Program-made: the position numbers and the translations under genes
Shown here: one piece after another, positions 16,176 to 24,500 of the stretch
Numbering within the stretch: position 1 is the first letter of the stretch
Layout of the letters: the number at the start of each line of letters is the position of its first letter
DNA from: JBBDIP01 sp964602455
GTDB lineage: Bacteria; Bacillota; Sulfobacillia; Fermentithermobacillales; Fermentithermobacillaceae
Reading direction: 5' to 3'
Assembly: GCA_964602455.1 (NCBI GenBank)
Contig: CAZRRG010000012.1
Coordinates: 1-36,540 of the forward strand
Length of the DNA: 36,540 bases
The notes under the pieces: model-generated
Databases searched by the model: none
What the model was told of the DNA's origin: nothing
Seen by the model: the letters and a program-made list of their open reading frames with translations, nothing else

Positions 16176-17879
16176 CTACGACTCGCCCGCGGCCTCGTCC
16201 TCTTCGCTCACCCGGTTCTCTTGCTCCACCGCGTCCAGAAACGTCTGGTCGTCAGTGTACCTGCGGGCCTGAGACATACAGGCTTCAATGGTCCGCCTGC
16301 GGCTGCCGGCGTCTATGCGAAAGGTCTTTGCCGCCATAAGCAGGTCTTCTCCCGCCACGGCCGTCCGCTCTCTGTCAAACGCGAACCGCTTGGCACGAGT
16401 CACCAGCTCCTCAAGTTCAGCGCAAGAGAAGTTGCGAGTGGACGGCACGATGGCCTCCCAGAGGAAATCCCGTATCGCATTTTCATCGATGGACGTGGGC
16501 ACCTTGTCCCTCCGCCCACCTTTGGAGTATCCCAAGTGGACAAGAAGGATCTCCAGGCGGGCCTGCGGACCCGGGTATAGGAATGGGATCTTGTAGTCGA
16601 ACCTTCCGGCGCGCAGGAACGCGTCGTCCAGGTGCTCCGGCACGTTTGTGGTCCCAACGATGATGGCTTCCCGGTCAGGCCTACCGAGCCACTCAAGGAA
16701 CTGGGAGAAAACCCGCTGGGTCTCCTCTTCCGCCGACCCGGCCGACGTCCCCTGCCGCTTGCCGAACCGGTCTATCTCGTCCACAAAGACGATGGCCGGC
16801 GACATCTTCTCCGCAAGGGTAATGGCGTTTTTCATGTTCTGCCCTGATTCGCCGAGCCACTTAGAGTAGATGTTCTCGGTGACCAGGTTGATGAACGGCA
16901 GCTGCACTTCCCTGGCCAAGGCGTTTGCAAAGAGGCTCTTGCCCGTTCCTGGCGGGCCGAAGAAGAGAAGCCCCTTTGGCAGGCCCAGGCCAAAGTGCCT
17001 GGCCCGGTCGGGCTTCTTCAGCACGTTGATGATGTACTTTTGGACGAAGTCCTTGATGGCGTGGTACCCGCCGATGTCGCCGAAGCCGAACTGGGGGTCC
17101 CGGACCTCCAGCACCCTGGACCTCTTCACCATCTCAGACTTCAGTTCTTTCATGATATCTGGCTGGAAGTCTTTCACCCGGTGGTAGGACTCCAAGAGCA
17201 CGCTTTCCACCTGGTGGAGGTTCAGGCCCGACAAAGTGACAAGCGTGGCTTCGACTTTGGAGTCGTCGATGGCCACACCCAGTTCGGAGCCGATGCTCTT
17301 GATGAGGTTCTTGCGCTCTTCCTTGCTGGATGGGTCGACGGGGATTATGACCACGAACTCCCTGGTGAACTCGTCCATGATGCGGGAGGCGTCGGACGTA
17401 AGCACCATGATGGTGGATCCGCGAGCGAGGATCTGCGGGTCGAGCGCCCACGCGCGAAGGGCCGACTGGAAGCCCGTATCGGCTTCCCTGACCTCGGAGA
17501 GGTTCTGGACTATAAACACGGTCGAAGAACCCTTGAGGAACGGGTCCACTTCCTTGAGGATCCCCTTCAGGGCCTGGAGCTCGATCCCGCCGTCCATCCC
17601 CCTTGCCCGGGCCGTCAGCGGGGTCTGAGCGAGCGGCTTCTTCCGGTACGGCTCAAAGATGGGGCCGTCGCTGCCCTTGCGGAGGGTGCCCAGGCCGTCC
17701 CACGGGTCATAGAGAAAGACGTGCTCGGCGGAGACAAACTCAGGCGAAGAAAGAACATACGACTTCAGCTGGTAGATCCTCTTGGGGTCAACGGTCTCGA
17801 AGCAGAGCACCGGCGAGTAGTTCGCCTTGCGCTTGGTCAGGCCGGTCTTTATCCAGGTCTCGTCCAGGAAGCTCTCCAC
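16176..17879 (-). CDS. Ycf46-like AAA+ ATPase
   Basis: A 567-residue protein with the architecture of cyanobacterial/plastid Ycf46. The N-terminal domain (about 20-240) has a P-loop-like sheet without Walker motifs: VFLYDPW, a linker with LQALKGILKEV, TVFIVQNLSEV, STIMVLTSD, VVIIPVDPSSKEER, and TLSGLNLHQVESVL. The AAA+ module (about 255-520) begins FGFGDIGGYHAIKDFV. It has Walker A GPPGTGKS (308-315), pore-loop-like KWLGES, Walker B AIVFVDEID, sensor-1 GTTN and LRAGRFD. The fold implies ATP-driven remodelling of a protein partner; none is known. GTG start with GGAGG five bases upstream. Last gene of a coupled operon with Ycf35- and DUF2997-type proteins, which are presumably partners. Confidence 0.85.
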   Translation of the reverse strand: MESFLDETWIKTGLTKRKANYSPVLCFETVDPKRIYQLKSYVLSSPEFVSAEHVFLYDPWDGLGTLRKGSDGPIFEPYRKKPLAQTPLTARARGMDGGIELQALKGILKEVDPFLKGSSTVFIVQNLSEVREADTGFQSALRAWALDPQILARGSTIMVLTSDASRIMDEFTREFVVIIPVDPSSKEERKNLIKSIGSELGVAIDDSKVEATLVTLSGLNLHQVESVLLESYHRVKDFQPDIMKELKSEMVKRSRVLEVRDPQFGFGDIGGYHAIKDFVQKYIINVLKKPDRARHFGLGLPKGLLFFGPPGTGKSLFANALAREVQLPFINLVTENIYSKWLGESGQNMKNAITLAEKMSPAIVFVDEIDRFGKRQGTSAGSAEEETQRVFSQFLEWLGRPDREAIIVGTTNVPEHLDDAFLRAGRFDYKIPFLYPGPQARLEILLVHLGYSKGGRRDKVPTSIDENAIRDFLWEAIVPSTRNFSCAELEELVTRAKRFAFDRERTAVAGEDLLMAAKTFRIDAGSRRRTIEACMSQARRYTDDQTFLDAVEQENRVSEEDEAAGES

Positions 17880-17895
17880 TCTATCCTCCGACCTC

Positions 17896-18108
17896 CTAAC
17901 CGCAGGGCGAACTCACCCTTGTCGCGAGATGGAGTCCGTACCGGGCAAGGGCCTGTATGACCTCGGCGGTCTTGCCGTCCCCTTGCCGTTCGAACAGGTT
18001 CAGGATGGCAGATCCAATCTCTATCTCCAGGTACGAAGGAGAGCCGTCCGTTCCGGCGCGGGACACCGCATGGCTTGCGGCTCTTTGGGCCTGACCCTCA
18101 GGCGTCAA
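17896..18108 (-). CDS. 70-residue orphan between DUF2997 and the AAA+ ATPase
   Basis: TTG at 18108 overlaps the DUF2997 stop codon (TTGA), with AAGGAGGTG eight bases upstream, a textbook coupled start. The protein has a polar N-terminal third, then an amphipathic segment YLEIEIGSAILNLFERQ, a helix KTAEVIQALARYG, and a short tail. No signal, membrane segment or metal motif, and no family recognised. Its small size and position suggest an accessory or adaptor to the neighbours. The upstream extension of the same frame to 18204 lies inside DUF2997 and has no ribosome site, so it is rejected. Confidence 0.72.
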   Translation of the reverse strand: MTPEGQAQRAASHAVSRAGTDGSPSYLEIEIGSAILNLFERQGDGKTAEVIQALARYGLHLATRVSSPCG

Positions 18109-18332
18109 CCTACCGGCACCTCCTTGCCCGGGCTCTCTTTGGCGCCTACCTCCACCTCTATCTGGGAGGCGCTCTTGCGGGTCACGGTCACAGGGATAGC
18201 CCAAAGCCCAAGCTCCCGGAGGGCTTTCGACAAGACCTCAGCCTCTTCGAAGCAGGTCTCCCCTGGATAGCCTGAGTACTCGACCTGCAGGCGGCCGTCC
18301 CTTCCGATCTCCACGCTGATGCGCCGTGACAT
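18105..18332 (-). CDS. DUF2997 protein
   Basis: A 75-residue protein of the DUF2997 family. It has the typical start RISVEIGRDGRLQVEYSGYPG, then a Cys-containing helix TCFEEAEVLSKALRELG and a charged C-terminal tail. DUF2997 genes sit beside ycf35 (DUF1257) in cyanobacteria, and the same order is seen here. The ATG shares its A with the TAA of the DUF1257 gene (1-base overlap), and its own TGA overlaps the next start. Function is unknown. The Cys and a pattern of alternating strands then helix could make a small binding domain; that is speculation. Confidence 0.85.
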   Translation of the reverse strand: MSRRISVEIGRDGRLQVEYSGYPGETCFEEAEVLSKALRELGLWAIPVTVTRKSASQIEVEVGAKESPGKEVPVG

Positions 18333-18772
18333 TACAGTACTCCTTTGACCAGGACCTTCTTCCCTTCAAGAGGGTGGGCAAACTCGTCAATCTCAACCTT
18401 GTAGTTGAGTTCACGCAGCGCCCGGGTGACACACAAGGTCGCGTAGTTCTGCATGAGCCGCTCCTTGATCTCACCGGCCGTCCTCTCGAAACCACCGTAC
18501 GTGTCAGCGATGAAGCTTACCTCACCGGTCGACCAGTCTACCTTGACCCCGAGCCCTCTCGGGAACACAGGCCCCAAGAGCCCCCAGTCGCAGGCGATCG
18601 AACGCCCGTAGTAGTCCCTGATGGAGTGGGTCACATCCAAGTTGTACTCCTCGGCCGTAACCAGGACTGCTTCATTGAGGACTTCCCAACCCGGGTCTTC
18701 CTCAACGGACCGGCCCTGGGACAGCGCGTTATCAAGCCTCACGTCCGTCTTGTATGAGCTTACATGGCTCAC
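18332..18772 (-). CDS. DUF1257 (Ycf35-like) protein
   Basis: A 146-residue protein of the DUF1257/Ycf35 family. It opens with the family's hallmark MSH(V/F)S-x-x-KT-(D/Q)(V/I)R and has an internal strand pair matching the plastid proteins (WSTGEVSFIADTYGGFE). It ends with a helix and strands LMQNYATLCVTRALRELNYKVEI before the last strand. Known members are conserved in cyanobacteria and red-algal plastids without an assigned biochemical role. The GTG start overlaps the preceding stop (GTGA), with GGAGGG seven bases upstream. Compared with plastid Ycf35 it has an insertion near residues 20-35. It is the middle member of the operon. Confidence 0.83.
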   Translation of the reverse strand: MSHVSSYKTDVRLDNALSQGRSVEEDPGWEVLNEAVLVTAEEYNLDVTHSIRDYYGRSIACDWGLLGPVFPRGLGVKVDWSTGEVSFIADTYGGFERTAGEIKERLMQNYATLCVTRALRELNYKVEIDEFAHPLEGKKVLVKGVL

Positions 18773-19599
18773 TCGTCAGCCCTCCATGACAGGCGAATGC
18801 GCTTCCTCACAAACTCAGCCTTTGCCCTCCGCTCCGCCTCCATCTCGACCTGGATGGCCTGCAAGCGTTCCCGTGCTCTTCCCTCGTCCTCGGGCAGCTT
18901 GTGAACCGGTTCCGGATCCGCCTCCTTCGGAGGTCCTTCCCTGTCCATGATCTCCAGGCTCAAGAACGCCGCGTGGGCCTTGGCCTGCTCTCTTCTGGCT
19001 TCATCGGGATCGCTTCTCGCTTCTAGCTCGACGTTCCTGAGGTCCTCTTTCAAAGCGTCAATAGACTTATCCTTAAGCGCTTCTTTCCACTCAAGCACCT
19101 TGACCGACCGGATCCTCGCCGCGCCTCCGCCCTGCTCCCATGCCTCGATAGTCTTGCGTAAGGCGGCCCGCTCCTCATCGCGACGGGAGACGGAGACCGC
19201 AGGGGTAGCGGTGGACCTGTAATCAGCCTGCCTGAGGGCACGCCACCTTGAGGAATCGAGCTCACGCAGGATAGCGTCCTCTTCTTCCTCCAATGCTGCC
19301 AACCTGTCGTCATACTTGCGAGTGAGGAGCGAACACCAGAGGTTCACCGCCAGGAAGGAGAAGAGGTTGAACAGGGTAAGAGCCGCGCCTCCAACGATCG
19401 CAGCCCTGGGCCCGCCGGTCCAGGCCGGAGCGACCTGTTCGGCGACGCGGATGCCTAAGTACACAGAGACTGCCGCCAGGGCAGCCAGGATGGCGAGAGA
19501 CTGGCCGGTGTGCTCGTACTTGGTCACGAGCGCCGTCATCCAGGCATAACCAAGGTACACGAGCACGGCGAAGCCCGCCAGAGTCCAGACAATCCACAT
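18769..19599 (-). CDS. Membrane-anchored coiled-coil protein, unknown
   Basis: A 276-residue protein. Three hydrophobic segments occupy about 1-22, 33-55 and 66-90, then a long charged, mainly helical cytoplasmic region (about 95-276). That region has coiled-coil stretches RKYDDRLAALEEEEDAILREL and many Glu/Arg/Ala, broken by a Pro-rich piece (PPKEADPEPVHKLPED). It resembles no family I can name. It sits between the AIR-synthase-like gene (30-base gap) and DUF1257 (4-base overlap). A role as a membrane anchor for the AAA+/Ycf35 complex is possible but purely contextual. ATG start with GGGGTGA upstream. Confidence 0.8.
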   Translation of the reverse strand: MWIVWTLAGFAVLVYLGYAWMTALVTKYEHTGQSLAILAALAAVSVYLGIRVAEQVAPAWTGGPRAAIVGGAALTLFNLFSFLAVNLWCSLLTRKYDDRLAALEEEEDAILRELDSSRWRALRQADYRSTATPAVSVSRRDEERAALRKTIEAWEQGGGAARIRSVKVLEWKEALKDKSIDALKEDLRNVELEARSDPDEARREQAKAHAAFLSLEIMDREGPPKEADPEPVHKLPEDEGRARERLQAIQVEMEAERRAKAEFVRKRIRLSWRADE

Positions 19600-19629
19600 C
19601 CCCGCGTCACCCCGTCTCCTCTGCGATCT

Positions 19630-20721
19630 CTACTGCCTACTGCCTGTCGACTGGGAAGCGCCTCCTGACAGGGCTGAAAGACGGGCGCGCGCCCGCCAGA
19701 GTTCGTCTGACACAGGAGGTTCAAGCTGCGTCTCCTTACCGTTCCGCCGGAGTATCCGGCTTCCTGAAGTCATTTTTCCCACGACTTCTGCCTGCAAACC
19801 GCATTTCCGGTAAACTTCACGTAACACGGCGCCGTTTTTCGCAGTTATCACAAGGCATCCGGAGGATACGAGTTTGAGCGGGTCGATTCCCGTAAACTCC
19901 GCGACTTTTGCTGTTACCGGGAGAATGGGTATGCGGTCGGCGTCCACTTCGGCACCAAGGCCTGACGCCTCGCATACCTCGTATATGGCCCCGAGGACGC
20001 CGCCCTCGGTTGCGTCGTGGCAACCTGAAGCGCCGTTTTCCGCCGCAATGGCGCCGTCCTTGGTCACGCTGACGGTCCAGAGCAGATCCGACGCCACCTT
20101 GAGTTCGCTCTCCGTTAGGACGCTCTTGAACTCCTCAGGAAAGTCCCTGACCAGGACCGACGTCCCCTCCATCCCGGCCCATTTGGTCACCAGGATGTCG
20201 TCGCCTTCCTTGGCGCCGCCCGCAGAAAGCACTCTGCCTCCGCGGGACTTCCCGAGGGCTGTAACGCTGATAACCGGCCTCGGCAGACCGGGCGTAACCT
20301 CGGTGTGCCCGCCGGCCACGGTGACGTTTTCCTCACTGCACGCCGCGTGTATGTCATCCATAATCCCCGTAAGCGTCCCGACTGTGGACCCCTCGGGTAG
20401 CAGCAGTGTGATCATGACCGCGACAGGCTCGGCGCCAGCGGCCCCCAGGTCGTTTAGGGCGACCTTGACGGCAAGCCATCCGGCTTTATCTCCTGCCCCG
20501 GTGATAGGGTCGGTGGTAACAACCAGCAGCTCCCCGCCCAGAGAAAGCACAGAGGTGTCCTCGCCGATCGAAGGCGCCTGCAGGACCTCCTTGCGGAACA
20601 CGCCGGTCCGCCTGAAGACAAGTGATTTCAGCATCTCCGGCGGGATCTTGCCGACCGGCAGGATAGTGTCTTTGCTGCTCTGGGAGACTACTGTATCGTC
20701 CAAACGTCCTCCACCCTCCAC
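19630..20721 (-). CDS. AIR-synthase-related protein (PurM/HypE/SelD superfamily)
   Basis: A 363-residue ATP-using enzyme of the PurM superfamily. The N-terminal half carries the dinucleotide-like SIGEDTSVLSLGGELLVVTTDPITG and the ND(L)GAAGAEP motif. The C-terminal half carries TEVTPG...PVISVTALG and CHDATEGGVLGAIYEVCEASG, close to HypE. It lacks the Cys/Sec N-terminal motif of SelD and no HypE C-terminal Cys is seen. Substrate unknown. It could instead phosphorylate or dehydrate a thiamine-like or amide compound, as relatives do. Start GTG 20721 or TTG 20703 (the latter has GGTGGAGG four bases upstream). First gene of the operon that leads into the Ycf35/Ycf46 genes. Confidence 0.85.
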   Translation of the reverse strand: MEGGGRLDDTVVSQSSKDTILPVGKIPPEMLKSLVFRRTGVFRKEVLQAPSIGEDTSVLSLGGELLVVTTDPITGAGDKAGWLAVKVALNDLGAAGAEPVAVMITLLLPEGSTVGTLTGIMDDIHAACSEENVTVAGGHTEVTPGLPRPVISVTALGKSRGGRVLSAGGAKEGDDILVTKWAGMEGTSVLVRDFPEEFKSVLTESELKVASDLLWTVSVTKDGAIAAENGASGCHDATEGGVLGAIYEVCEASGLGAEVDADRIPILPVTAKVAEFTGIDPLKLVSSGCLVITAKNGAVLREVYRKCGLQAEVVGKMTSGSRILRRNGKETQLEPPVSDELWRARARLSALSGGASQSTGSRQ

Positions 20722-20739
20722 GGCTTCTTTCCTGACCCG

Positions 20740-20748
20740 ATTATAACA
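20740..20748 (-). promoter_or_regulatory. Extended -10 promoter of the AIRS-Ycf35-Ycf46 operon
   Basis: TGTTATAAT on the minus strand is a perfect -10 with the TGn extension; TTACCA 16 bases upstream is a weak -35. The predicted transcript starts near 20733. This leaves only about 12 bases before GTG 20721 but about 30 before TTG 20703, which favours the latter start. Confidence 0.55.
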
Positions 20749-20799
20749 TTAGACCAGATTGTGGTAAGGTTAGTGCAGTTGTTCAAGGAGCGTGGAAGC

Positions 20800-21354
20800 T
20801 TGCTACGGGTGATTGGCGGCGAATTCCGGGGCCGGATCCTGGCCTCGGTCCCAGGTGAAGACACGCGGCCTCCCCTGGCCAAAGTCAGGGCCGCCGTGGC
20901 CAACATTGTCGCCGAGTATGTAGACGGTGCCAGAGTAATCGACCTGTTTTCAGGTACGGGGAGTTACTCCATTGAACTCCTCTCGCGAGGCGCCGCCTGG
21001 GCTACATGCATTGACCTCGCTCCAAAGGCCGTCTCCGTCATTCGCAGGAATCTCGAGTCTCTGGGGCTGACCGGGTGTTCCCAGGTCATCCAGGGAGACG
21101 CGCTTCGCGTGGTGAGGAGCCTTGAGTCCCGTGATGAACCGTATCGCATAGCCCTTGTCGCGCCTCCCTACTTCAAAGGGCTGGATAAGCAGGCCATGGA
21201 GTATCTGGGAACATCCCGCCTGGTTGATGCGGCTGGCATAGTGGTCCTTCAGCAGCACAGGAAAGAGCCGTTCTCCGATGAGTACGGGAACCTGGCCCTG
21301 CGCAAGACCTACCTCTACGGCGAGACTCGCGTGACGACCTACCTCCCCAGGTAA
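20800..21354 (+). CDS. rsmD: RsmD-family 16S rRNA (guanine-N2) methyltransferase
   Basis: A 184-residue SAM-dependent methyltransferase. RsmD methylates G966 of 16S rRNA in late 30S assembly. It has the family start LRVIGGEFRGR, then TRPPLAKVRAAVANIV, motif I VIDLFSGTGSYSIELLSRGA and the adenine-binding Asp in CIDLAPKAV. The catalytic motif IV reads APPY, not the usual (D/N)PPY. TTG 20800 with AAGGAG upstream fits the family length; the longer frame from 20761 adds residues with no site. The loss of Asp/Asn in motif IV casts some doubt on its activity or target. Confidence 0.85.
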   Translation: MLRVIGGEFRGRILASVPGEDTRPPLAKVRAAVANIVAEYVDGARVIDLFSGTGSYSIELLSRGAAWATCIDLAPKAVSVIRRNLESLGLTGCSQVIQGDALRVVRSLESRDEPYRIALVAPPYFKGLDKQAMEYLGTSRLVDAAGIVVLQQHRKEPFSDEYGNLALRKTYLYGETRVTTYLPR

Positions 21355-21410
21355 CTTTCCGTAATGCCTTCACATAACATGTGCCACGATCCCGAAAGGA
21401 GGACTTGCAC

Positions 21411-21506
21411 ATGGCAGGAGTTGGTGGCGGCATCGGGAACAATTGGGCGTTCATCCTGTTCCTTATCCTGATCCTGCTCGTCTTCGGAATGACCTGCTTC
21501 GTATAG
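21411..21506 (+). CDS. YjcZ-like small sporulation membrane peptide
   Basis: A 31-residue peptide. A Gly-rich start (AGVGGGIGNNWAFI) is followed by one transmembrane segment (LFLILILLVFGMTCF), which is the YjcZ/SscA-type layout of tiny Bacillota sporulation proteins. AAAGGAGG lies seven bases before the ATG, making it one of the best ribosome sites in the window. It was too short for routine gene lists but is clearly a real gene. CATAACATG about 30 bases before the ATG is a loose match to a sigma-K-type -10 box. Confidence 0.82.
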   Translation: MAGVGGGIGNNWAFILFLILILLVFGMTCFV

Positions 21507-21543
21507 ACGAGGTATGGCCGCGGAGGAACCTCCCCCGTCCGTC

Positions 21544-21576
21544 ATGAAGCGAGAGCCTGACAGGCTCTCGCTTCAT
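21544..21576. terminator. Long hairpin between convergent YjcZ-like and dnaE2 genes
   Basis: ATGAAGCGAGAGCCTG and CAGGCTCTCGCTTCAT are perfect 16-base arms around a single A, so two or three inner pairs will open as the loop. It overlaps the dnaE2 stop codon. T-tracts are poor on both sides. Confidence 0.6.
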
Positions 21577-24500
21577 TTCGCATGTTTGCGCCCGCGTAGC
21601 ACGTAGGACAACGGAAACACCGTCTTTGCAGTGACCGAGACGGCATTGCCCCTCCGCTCCACCTGTCCCCAGATTCCAAGCGGCAGGATTTCGCCGGGGA
21701 AAAGGAACTTCCCGTACCTTTTGTACACGTTCTCGAAACAGGTCACGTCAATGAGGCCGTGTTCGTCTTCGAGGGAAAGGAACACTATCGTCTTGCCGCT
21801 CCTGGTCGGAGGCCTGTGGGGACGTACAGGTATGCCTCCCACCTTCACGTGCTCTCCTTTGGGTATGGTCTTCAGCTCGCAACTTCCCAGAAAGCCTTCC
21901 TTACGCAGGACCTCGCGCCACAATGCCACCGGGTGGCCAGAAATGCCCAGACCAAGGATGGAATACTCGAACCCTATCTTCTCCTGCACCGTGAAATCCG
22001 GTCCTGCCAGCGCGTCATCTTCAGGTGGCTCTTCCACAAGTGCGCCGTCCATGGCAACCGGGACCTCGGCGTCTTCGTACCGGGTTGACAGAGACCATAC
22101 CAGTTTTTTCCGGGAAACACCGAACTCGTCGAAGACCCCGCAGAGAACCATAGCGCGGAGCACATCCACGGGCGGTCTCACCCGCTTCACGAAATCCGAG
22201 AAAGACCGGAATCGACCGCTTTCCCGCTCCCGCTCGATATCCTCCATGACCTTGGCGTTCATCCCGTTTATCATCCGGAAAGGCAGCACAATCTCGTTGT
22301 CTTCCACCACGACATCCTTTCGAGAACGGTTCAGCGCCGGGCCGGTTATCTTAACGCCCCTGGACCTGGCTTCAACGCAGATCGTAGATACAGGGTAGAA
22401 ACCCATCGGCTCGTTGTTCAGGATAGCGCCGAAGAACTGGGCCGGATGATGTTCAAGGAGATACGCCGTCTTGTACGCGGTTGTCCCGAACGCCCTGGCG
22501 TGGGCCTCGCAGAACCCGTAGCTGGCGTAGCCTTTCATGCACTGGAAGATGGCCTCGGCGGTTTCCTTGAGCATCCCTTTCTCCACCGCTTTAGCCACAA
22601 ATATCTGGCCCAGGCGCTCCATCTCCGCGCCGGACCGGGAATGAGTCATGACCCGGCGGAGCTGGTCCGCTTCGCCTGGGCTGAAGCCGGCTATGGTGGA
22701 GGCGATCTCAATGACTTGTTCCTGGAACAGGATGACCCCGTATGTCTTGCGCAAGATGCCTTCCAGCCGCGGTTCAAGGTAGGAGACCTGTTCCAGTCCC
22801 TGCCGCCTTTTGATGAAGGGCTCCACCATGTCTCCCTTTATGGGCCCGGGACGGATAAGCGCCACGCTGGCCACAATGTCTTCGATGTTATCCGCGCCCA
22901 GCCTGGCTTGAAGCGCCCGCTGGGCCGGGCTCTCCAACTGGAATATGCCGACCGTCTCCCCCGTCTGAAGCCTCTGGTAAGTGGCTTTGTCGTCAAGAGG
23001 GATCCGGTCGTAGTCCAGATCCGTCCCCCCGCTCCGGAGATACCCCAGAGAGTCGTCCACCGCTCCCAGCGTGCGCAGCGAAAGCAAATCGATCTTCACT
23101 AACCCGAGGTCCTCAACGTCGTCCTTATCGAACTGGACGATTGTGATCCCTTTGGCCGAGCGCTCCACAGGACTGAGTTCCGTCACCGGGTTCCTGGCTA
23201 TGACCAGTCCGCCCAAATGGGTGGCGAGAAACCTGGGCAGGTTGGTGAGCCGCTCGGCTACCTTAAGCAGGGTGTCCAGTTTGTTCTCCGGGATGCCAAG
23301 ATCGCGGAGCTCGGGGATAGCCAGAAAAGCGTCGCGCCCCAAGGCCGCGTAATGCGGAAGCCGCTTGGCTATAGCGTCTATCTCGTCCTCCGAATAGCCC
23401 ATGGCTTTGCCCGCGTCCCTAACGGCAGACCGCCCTTGAAACGTATTGTAGGTCGCAACTGCTGCCACATGGGCCTCCCCGTACTTGCCGCGCACGTAGG
23501 TAGATACTTCATCCCGCCTTCTCGAGTCGAAGTCGACGTCAATGTCGGGCTTTTCACCACGCTCGAGGCTCAAAAAGCGTTCGAAAAGCAGGTTCTGGGC
23601 GATGGGGTCCACATCGGTCACCCGGAGGCAATAGGCCACCGCCGAATCTGCCGCCGAACCCCTGCCTGCGTTACGTATCCCCTGTTCACGCGCAAACTTG
23701 ACCAGGTCCCAGACCACCAGGAAGTAATCCTCGTAGCCCAGTTTTTCTATGACGTAGAGTTCGTGCTCGAGCCGCCTGCGGATCTCAGATGTGATCTTGC
23801 CGTAACGCTGCTCCGCACCTGAAAACGTGAGGCGCCTTAAGAATTCCCGCGCCGATGAAAACCCCGGCGGGACCTGGAAGGACGGGAAGTTTGGGACTCC
23901 CAGCTGCACCGGGCACTCGCACATCGCGGCTATCTCCGCTGTCGCCTGTACCGCCGCCTCAAACCCCCGGAACTCGGACTTCATCTCTTCCTCGCTTTTC
24001 AGGTAGTTCTCGGCGTTAAGCCGCCTTTCTGGGTGGACGTCCTCCAGCCGCGTAAGCGTCCTTATGCAAGTGAGGACGTCGTGGACAAAGAAGTCCTCCT
24101 TGGAAGCGTAGTGGACGTTATTGGTGGCGACAGTCCGGAGCCCTTCGACAGTCGCCAGCTCTTGCAAATACCGGTTCAGGGAGTTGGACCCCGGGAGGAG
24201 AGTCTCTGAAAGTTCAACGAAAAAAGAGCCTTTCTCGAAGGTATCCCTTTGCTTTCGGACGGCTTCCTTCGCCTCCATGAAGTTCTTTCTCAGTATTAGC
24301 GAGGGCACGAGACCGCGCCGGCATCCCGACAAGCCAATGAGGCCCTCAGGGTCCTCGGCTATGGCGGCAAGCCTGACCTCCGGCTGTTTTCTCGGGTTGT
24401 CCAGGTGCGCCGATGTCAAGATCCGGCAGAGGTTCCTGTACCCACGGTTATCCCTGCACAATACGGTGAGGTGATGTCCGCCTTCCAGGGTCAGTTCGGC

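Noticed and set aside
16995..17960. 321-residue plus-strand frame
   Set aside because: It is antisense to the Ycf46-like ATPase, reflects GC-rich codon bias, and has no domain or ribosome site.
19630..20721. Selenophosphate synthetase (SelD)
   Set aside because: The N-terminal Cys/Sec-containing active-site loop and Lys of SelD are not seen; the motifs resemble HypE-like AIR synthase relatives more closely.
19874..20746. 290-residue plus-strand Ser/Pro-rich frame
   Set aside because: Antisense shadow of the AIR-synthase-like gene; composition is typical of reverse-frame reads in GC-rich DNA.
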